NCBI GenBank assembly: GCA_015698045.1
Contig: BLAL01000297.1
Coordinates: forward strand, 1,116,001-1,180,000
DNA from: Rhizophagus clarus
Taxonomy: Eukaryota; Glomeromycota; Glomeromycetes; Glomerales; Glomeraceae
Direction of reading: 5' to 3'
Length of the DNA stretch: 64,000 bases
Shown here: positions 57,301 to 64,000 of the stretch, piece by piece
Layout: each line of letters begins with the position of its first letter
Numbering within the stretch: the first letter of the stretch is position 1
Notes under the pieces: generated by a model
Told to the model about the DNA's origin: nothing
Seen by the model: only the letters and a program-made list of their open reading frames with translations
Databases searched by the model: none
Program-made: the position numbers and the translations under genes

Positions 57301-60019
57301 AAATTAAAGTCCACAGGGGAAATCGTAGATGTAATGGTTAAAGGTAAAGAATTAGAAATCAATACATATTTTTGGTGATTAGTGGAAGTATTGTTCAAAG
57401 TATAAAATTCTTCTGTAATTGATAGCATATGTTCCAATCCAGCCTTCGACAAAGAAATAAGAGTGGAGTCATCCATAAAGACCAGATTGTTAACAGCAAT
57501 ATTTGAGGAGTCATCCATCGTAGTCAGAAGTAGTGTAGGAGATCGTAAAATATAAGGATCCATCATTTCATTTTTTAACACAGTTAAAAGAGGATCTATG
57601 TAAATAACCTAGAAGAGTGGAAAAATCACCCCGCCTTGGTCTATACCAATGCGGACCTGATAGGAAGAAGTATCATCATGAGCAGTAAAGACCTGATTTA
57701 AGCAATTCATGAAAAGTGATAATATGAGTGTGATGGCAGATGCAGGCAAACGTATACGTTCCAAAGCAAATTTCAACATGGTAAGGTTGATAGAATCAAA
57801 CGCTTTGGAGATATCTTGAGAAAGGATCCAAAGAGGAGAATTGTTGTGGTTTGCATCATGGATGATCGATTTAAGAGTAATAATAGGATCACGATAAGTT
57901 CCGCCTGGTAGCTTAGCAAAATTACCACCAGTAAGGACGTGATGAGTAGCAAAGGTGGCAGATAAATGGTTGTAGAGAAGCTTGACAAAGGATTTCTGAA
58001 TAACTTCTAGCAGCGTAATGGGATGGGTATTCTTTAATTAACAGCGCCATTCATGCGGCTTAGGGATAGGAAAGACCATAGCCTGATGCCAAAGGTCTGG
58101 GATGTCAGCAGAAGCAAAGCATGAACAGATCAGAATTAAAAGTAAAGAGTTGGTGGTAGGTCCTAAGTGTTTAAGCATTTCATATGTGATCATGAAAGGA
58201 CCAGGGGCTTTGCCATTAGGCATAAAAGAATCTGTAGAGAGCTACTCCTCTAAGGAAGGGGGAGATAAAAGAGAACTATAAATGTCAGGAGAAACTGTAT
58301 CCATAGGTGAGTACTCAGAGCGCTATCTCTCAGGGAGCGCTGATATATGCGAAGGCAGGGTAGATTTAATAGGAACCGTATTTTGAAAGTGGTTGATCAT
58401 AGCATCAGAAATATCCTTTAGGTCTGTTAACAATCGAGGAGCAGTAGGATAATTGATAAAAACATGATCCAACATAATTTTGCGACGTGAACAAGAAAGC
58501 ACTGAATTGATAAAAGAAGAAATGTCAGTGTCATAATTATAATCACGATTTTCAATATGAGCTATGATAGAGGAATTCTGAAATTCTTTCTCCTTTAAAA
58601 GGTGCAAACCTCTCAATAATTTAGAAGCATGTAACAGGGTTTCAAGAAGTTTATTAAAATTATCTGGCTGGCAAGAAGATAAGGTTAAGGGCAAAACTAA
58701 AACAGCAGAAAGAGTAGATTTATATAAACTAAAAATATTATTCAATCTAATTAAGTAAACAGACCATTTATGGTCATGTGAAGAAGAGAAGGTGTGCAGG
58801 TATTTGCGTAAAAGTCTTATAGAATGAAGGACGTGATTAAGAAACTGATAATGTTGTAATAAGGTTTCCAAATTCTTAGGAAGTTTAGGGGAATGGTCAT
58901 TACCAACAATACGTGCAGGCAGGATAGCATTAGCGCCAACAATAATATTGGCGTGTAAATATTTACACATTTGATTAACATGCCAAGAGGCGAAGGTAGT
59001 GGGAGAAGTATTACAAAGTTTGTCAATGTGGGTAGAAAAATTATCCTATTGTGAGGGAGTAACAGAATCAAATGAAAATATACGACAGGAATGCCGTTTA
59101 AGCTGACAAGCACGGGCCAACTTAATAGAGGAAAGTAAAAAGGAGGAATCATAATAAGAAATAATAGGATTATGGTCTGAAAGACTAAGATCACGAACAT
59201 CAAAAATGACTGAAGTGAGTAAAAAACATTTGAGGAGAGGACAGAACCAAATATAGTCTATGCGAGAAATGACGTCAGCGGGATAAAAAGTGCTCAAAGA
59301 ATTGGAAAAATTAACTGGGGTAAAATCAACGTAACTATTTAATAAAAGAAAATTAAAAAGGCGGTAGATACGTTTAGAAGCGATTTGAGGTTGATTAAAA
59401 TATATAGGATAGAATTGGTATAGGTGCATATTAAAATCGTCACAAACAGCGTGATAAAAACCTAGTTTTTTGGCTTCAGATAAGGCCTGAATTAAAAGGT
59501 CTATAGTGACATCGCGCAGGATGTGATCTGAAGTGGAGGGATGTAAACAACAAAAATACATAACTTAACGTTGCCTTTAAAATATAAGTCAACAAAAAGC
59601 AAGCGTGACGAAAGGGATGTATAAGTATGAACATGAGAGGCTAAAGAATTTTCAATAAATAGGGAAACACCTTCAGAAAAGTGAACGTGTTGGAAGGTAT
59701 CCAAAATAGAAGAAAAAACAGTATAGTTAGAAAGACGTTTAGATAAAAAGTGTATTTGTTTAGGATGTAAATGGGTGTCAACAATCCCGCAAAAGGAGAT
59801 TTATTTAAGAGAAAGGAAATTATTTAATAGTTTAATTTTGTTTTGAGAAAATGTTTTGAGACCATTAATGTTAAAAGAGGAAATATTAAAGGATTTAAAG
59901 GGGAAAGGTGATGAAGAATTAGAAGAAAATAAGGATTCTTGTAAAGAAAGAGTTTCTATATCTATAGGGTTAGGAGGATTTTGAACAAAGGAATCATAAT
60001 TAAAATTATTGTCAGTCAT
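54384..60019 (-). pseudogene. LINE ORF2, copy C, many nonsense mutations
   Basis: ATG at 60017-60019 overlaps the ORF1 stop (TAATG). Endonuclease: SSFNINGL (about 59870), VCDDFNMHL (59430; copy B has CGDFNMHL), SRIDYIWF, LSDHNPII. RT: MPNGKAPGPFM (58195-58223), IPKPHEWRC, SQDISKAFDS (about 57800, another frame), GIDQGGVI, and VFMDDSTLI (about 57470). RNase H: YYTDSS (about 55820, where other copies have YYTDGS), FTRAEAAAIYAAL, YTDFQ, GYDGNYWNEFTDSLA. C-terminal CHLCRDRSEDLIHLILC (54960-55025). Stops include 59801, 59046, 58323, 58243, 58038, 57609, 56484, 56307, 55522 and 55282; nearly all are C-to-T/G-to-A versions of codons in A or B. Several motif residues are also altered (GHD to GYD). 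Confidence 0.9.
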
Positions 60020-62202
60020 TAAAACATAATGATAAATACAGACGGGAAAATATATAATGAGAGAAAGGGAAATTGATTAGAACCAGCAGTACTAGCTGAG
60101 TTCGTGGAAGAAGAAGAAGAAGTAATTGACCTGATGAAACCACTGATAGAGTTAGCGAGCATATCCAATTTATTTTTTATGGCCGAATGCTTCGCATTAA
60201 TAGCTTGAATTTTATCACGAGTTTGTGTGGGGAAAGAGACCGAGTTAGGGGTAGAAGATGAGAAGGAACCATTAGGGATAGCAACAGTTGAGGATGTGGA
60301 GATGGGAGCCCTAATAGGACTTGATGGAATAAAACTGGGTAACAGAGGGTTGAGGGGTTTTTGTACGGTCAGAGCAGCTGATTGAGAAGACATCTGCATA
60401 ATTATAGGATTGGAAACAGCCGGGGGGTCTATGAGCATATCTGAATTCTGATTGTTAGCCGATATATCAGGCGTAGATAGTAGACTGAGGTGTTGTTCAA
60501 TACGTGTCATACATCTGTCATTGAGCTCTAGGGCAGTGATACGATCACAGACTTCTGCCATGTCCTGTTGAAGAGCTTTCAATAAGGATAAAATATTAGT
60601 AGCCTCTTAAGGAAACATAGTAAGAGGTTGATTGCGCGATGAAGAAAGAGAAGGGGCACGCAAAGCTACAGAAAAAGAAACTGAGTGGTTATGGCGATCG
60701 CTGAATTTAGAGCGATTATGGTGGAGATTGGTAACATTGGAAGTGTTAATCAAGGGTTGACGTAGTTGGGAGGATCGAGAATTTTCTGGGCCTTTTGAAC
60801 ATGAACGTGAATGAGAGCCTGAGCGTAAATGCACTTTAGATTAGGCAAGCTGATTAATATTGAAGCGTTCTTTAAGCGCAGCCACTGGGTTTTATCTCCA
60901 GTACGATCTCTTTGTTAGTGGCTTAGGCACTGATTAGGAGCACATCCTAATTTACCACATCTGTGGCAAAGTTTGTTAGGATTATTTGGAAAATTCCATT
61001 GCAATGTATGACCTCAGAAGCTGATAATCTGCTCCATAGCGGCGTCCATGGTTTCCTGGGAATTGAACATGATATAAGCCCATCTCTTGGGTTTGTAAGA
61101 GTTCAAGGAGAGAGGAACATTGACGGCCTTAGCACCAAGATCTCTAGTGAGGGGGCTAGGTCAATATCCTTGGTGTTAGGAGGTAATTGTGTAAGCGTAG
61201 CAACAAATTCTCTGCGAGAAGATTTTTGTTCGACCGTATAGTGATATGGAGTTATCCGGAAGCAAGTGGAGCAGCAATATACGGCCCATTGGATATCAAA
61301 ATGAGCAATGGATTTGGCAGAATCGTACACGATTCTGGCTTGTTGCACTTTGGCATTCTTCCTGGAGTATATGCAACAGGATGCGATATTACCAAATTTC
61401 TTGAAGTAAGACATGATATTATCTTTAGTTAGGAAGAAGGGAATATCTGTGACTTGAATGGCTCAGAGATCTTTATCACTCCAAAGCTGCTTGGGATCGT
61501 GTGCATAGAATACAAGGTCTGGAAACTGGGGTGAGTAGCACCAACACAAGCATCACATGCCTCTGCTGTTTGGAAATAAATAATGAGGCATTTGGAATCA
61601 CCAGAACCAGTCATCTTAGCTTTACCGGTATACGTTTCGTAGGTTTCTAAAAAGGTGTTATTAACAGCATCAATCAATGCCTTATTTGTGGGGAAATTTT
61701 TTAAAGTTTCGGAGGCTGAGTTGGGAGCGGCCGCAGCTTAAAAATCATTTCTCTCAATAGAAAAGGTTAGAGTTTGAACAGGAAATTGATCAACAGAAGG
61801 ATCATCAGCGGTAGCCTTATTAGACGACGCATTAGGGGAAGATTCAGGAATCATTATTCTAGCATGCATAGATGCGTCAAGTTTACCAGACGTGTTATTG
61901 TTGGGTGCAGACAGAGCCGCAGCAATATTCGGAGGGGAGGAAAGAGAAGTTGAAGCAGTATTATTTTCATTAGGAGGAGAAGATAGACCATCTACTCCAA
62001 CGTCAGCCACTGTATCGGCGATGATATCTTCATCCATAGCATGTTCAGAGATAGTTTTAGAGCATTTTTGGTGTACGGTGTTCTCACTGTCAGAACCAGA
62101 GTTATCAGAGTAGTTGTTATCTTTTTTCTGTTCGTGGTGGCTAACCTTACTACTATTAGGATTAAAGGAGCCGCAGCCTCATCTAGCAACGTTGTTAGGC
62201 AT
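60019..62202 (-). pseudogene. LINE ORF1, copy C, broken
   Basis: Counterpart of 4088-6210. ATG at 62200-62202, then an early TGA at 62179-62181 (copy B has CGA) and TAA at 61738-61740 (copy B has CAA). A one-base loss near 61530 shifts the frame, and the in-frame TGA at 61463-61465 matches the TGA of copy B at 4826-4828. Domains: disordered N-terminus, RRM-like region 1 (about 61470-61700), RRM-like region 2 starting SYFKKFGNIASC (61380-61414), zinc knuckle CHRCGKLGCAPNQC (about 60927-60968), basic Ser/Arg tract (60780-60834) and coiled coil with the domain end (60150-60580). The C-terminus runs to the TAATG overlap with ORF2; copy B stops earlier. Confidence 0.78.
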
Positions 62203-62280
62203 ATTCAAGGACTTTTAAGTAGGGAAAACTATAAGTTTTTATGAAAAAAGTGTTAGCTAAAAAAATGGACAGAGTGATCA

Positions 62281-63598
62281 GAATTTAAATTCAAGGCAAA
62301 CGTGGCATAGTAGCCAATATCTTTATTAATTATTATTTAATCGATACAATTTAAAGGTTATAAAAAGAAAACAAAATAAAATTAAACTAACTAAAAATAA
62401 AGTTATATAGTCTCCTAAGTAAAAATAAAGTAATAAAAATTAATCTAAAAAGAATAATCACATTATACTAAATTTCCCTAGATCTTCCCCCTTGATATAT
62501 TCCAATCAAAGTAGAAGCAACTATGCTAACATAATAACGGATAGCATGCCCACTATAAAAATCGACATGCCATCCTGCAAGAGCTGTTATTAAGTAGTAC
62601 CGTTAGACGACCCATTAAACCCAACGAAAGTGATTATACCATGGTAATCCTTGAGTTATTGAGTTCTTAATCCAATCAGTTCCAGAGTCACGTAAAGTTA
62701 CGAGATGGGTCGGAGGAGATAATGAAGAGAAAGGCACATACAAAGTAGCAGGCAAATTAGATGGCCGAGGAGTAGTTTTCAATTTGAGAGTAATATTCAT
62801 CGCGTCTTCCCATTTACATTTATCATAAGTGCGCAGATTTCAAATGCGTGTTCTATGCTTCTGGACAAAGTTGTTGTGAATCGCAGCTACGACCTTTATA
62901 GCCGACGGTCTGAAAATAGATAAGTCAACAAATAAATCAACAAAGGCTCTGAGCAAACAGCTCCAAATGAGCGTGTAAAAGGACCAATTAGCAGAAGAAA
63001 TAGTCTAACAAAAAAGAGAAGAGAGCTTCCTGAGCATAGGGGTGGGATCCATGTCAGCCAAGTCTCCAGCTTCGCAGAGCTTGGAGAACAAGTGATTTTG
63101 GTAGGATTGTAAAATTTGATGCATAACAGTATGATGTTTAGAACAAAGGATAAGATGCATCAAATTCTTTTTGCAGATGTGGCACAAACAGCATTTTAAA
63201 AGGTTGATATAAAGATCAGGACGGGTAATTTTCAATTTTTTCAGGAGAGGCAAGTCATCGAGAAAAAGCTTAAACTTGAAAGTATAATGCCTTGAAGCAT
63301 GATGAGCTCAGAAGGAGGCATTATAGACCGGAGAAAAATTGAGAGTAAACCAAGTAAGTTTTCAGTCAATCACGTAGTCATCCTTATCACATAAACAAAA
63401 TGTAAATTAGAAACGGTTAAGTGTTAAAAGGGCCATCATAAAGGTGACCTGATAGTATGTTTTGATGAGATGCCTTGGGTTAGATTCACAAACAACGTCA
63501 TCATAAATCAGGCGAACATTATGCAAAGATGTATATTCAGCCACAGGTAATAGAGAGGCAGATTCGAAGTGATGAGCTGAATTTGCGAGAGAATCCAT
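62281..63598 (-). mobile_element. LINE family 1, copy D (3' end only)
   Basis: The last 1.3 kb of a family 1 copy on the minus strand, tail palindrome at 62281-62292, joined directly to the head of copy C. It stops at 63598 inside RNase H, where unrelated GC-spiked repeat DNA begins. Either it is 5'-truncated or it was interrupted by the repeat. Confidence 0.88.
62560..63598 (-). pseudogene. LINE ORF2 C-terminus, copy D
   Basis: From DSLANSAHHFES (end of RNase H, at 63598) through VRLIYDDVVCESNPR, the cysteine cluster (LKCCLCHICKKNLMHLILC, about 63130-63200), LADMDPTPMLRKLSSLFC (63005-63060) and MNITLKLKTTPRPSNLPATLYVPFSSL (62615-62800). Stops relative to copies A-C include CAA to TAA near 63407, TGG to TGA near 63364 and TGG to TGA near 62841, again transitions. 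Non-functional fragment. Confidence 0.82.
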
Positions 63599-63790
63599 CA
63601 GGAAAAATTTTGGTCTGCAGATCTGCGCAATTCTGCAGAGTACATTTCTGCGCAGATCTGAGAACATGCCGATGCGCAGCACTGAAAAATTTCATGGATT
63701 TCTGCACAGATTTGCAAGCCCAAAAAAATCTGCGAAATTTTTCAAAAATAAATCTGCAAAATTTTTCAAAAGTACTAATGCAAATTTACA
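63599..63790. repeat. TCTGCGCAGATCTG repeat interrupting copy D
   Basis: Dense units of TCTGC(G/A)CAGAT, TCTGCAGA and AAATTTTTC, many self-complementary (CAGATCTGCGCAATTCTGCAG). It abuts the LINE sharply at 63598/63599. The 88-codon frame across it is a repeat product, not a gene. Confidence 0.75.
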
Positions 63791-64000
63791 GTTAAGCGTG
63801 TTTTAACTTTAATATTAACTAATATCAATTTATTAATTAAAGATATTTACAAATTTAAAAGTACATATACTAAACTATCCTATTTTACTAACTAAATACA
63901 CTAATTAAAAGTCCCTTTTCTTTTCTTTACAGACTGTCAATTATGTTATTATTAATGGTTTGAACATTATTCCAGTTAGTTCGATTCCAACAAATAACAA
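63791..64000. other. AT-rich sequence to the window end
   Basis: No gene seen. It may be the body of the element whose edge is the TCTGCGCAGA repeat. Confidence 0.5.

Larger units (their letters stand above)
54118..62280 (-). mobile_element. LINE family 1, copy C (full length)
   Basis: Complete minus-strand copy, 8.16 kb, from the 5' head TGATCACTCTGTCC (ending at 62280) to the tail palindrome at 54118-54129. ORF1 60019-62202, ORF2 54384-60019. Upstream (at 62281-62292) it abuts the tail palindrome of copy D. It carries many more nonsense mutations than A or B. Confidence 0.92.

Noticed and set aside
1-64000. tRNA or rRNA genes
   Set aside because: I looked for cloverleaf box A/box B pairs and rRNA-like GC-rich conserved blocks by eye and saw none; a short divergent tRNA could still be missed.

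Overview
The window is AT-rich eukaryotic DNA with spliceosomal introns (GT-AG, mostly 60-225 nt), long A/T homopolymers, dense low-complexity repeats and many nested transposable elements. The Plavaka-type transposase, the Helitron, the several non-LTR (LINE) families and a fungal-type cytosolic phospholipase A2 fit an early-diverging fungus with a repeat-swollen genome. I would guess Mucoromycota, most likely an arbuscular mycorrhizal (Glomeromycotina) fungus; this is inference from gene types and composition, not a database match.

Layout. 1-15688 (+ strand): a head-to-tail run of one LINE family. Copy A is partial, copy B is nearly full length, and a short composite element shares the family's ends but carries a different small ORF. 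Copy B is interrupted by a 2.2-kb terminal-inverted-repeat DNA transposon with unrecognised ORFs. 15689-16556 and 53365-54117 are inverted copies of a repeat carrying a 55-aa Myb/SANT-like ORF. 16712-18850 (-) is a decayed Plavaka transposase. 18855-25375 (-) is a second, poly(A)-tailed LINE family, heavily broken. 25.4-26.05 kb holds two minisatellites. 26.5-32.98 kb (+) is a Helitron with a two-exon RPA-like (double OB-fold) gene and a Rep-helicase gene split by one frameshift. 33.0-39.2 kb is a satellite in two inverted blocks, enclosing an ORF1-only LINE (35748-37593) with a perfect 20-bp target-site duplication. 39.2-46.3 kb is mostly minisatellites and dispersed repeats, with two unrecognised ORFs. 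46319-48876 (+) is the one clear host gene, an eight-exon phospholipase A2. 49915-52060 is the 5' part of a third LINE. 54118-63598 (-) is a second head-to-tail run of the first LINE family (copy C full length, copy D truncated), ending in a different repeat.

How the parts work together. Most of the window consists of mobile DNA. The first LINE family encodes an RRM/zinc-knuckle ORF1 and an endonuclease-RT-RNase H ORF2. All five visible 3' ends finish with the same palindrome, GAATTTAAATTC, rather than poly(A), and three of the five are followed directly by the 5' head of the next element. That pattern suggests self-targeted or site-specific integration. Copy C carries many nonsense mutations that look like C-to-T changes, mostly in a CpA context, as in repeat-induced point mutation. 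The Helitron's OB-fold protein probably binds single strands during rolling-circle transposition. The phospholipase is the only gene that looks functional for the host.
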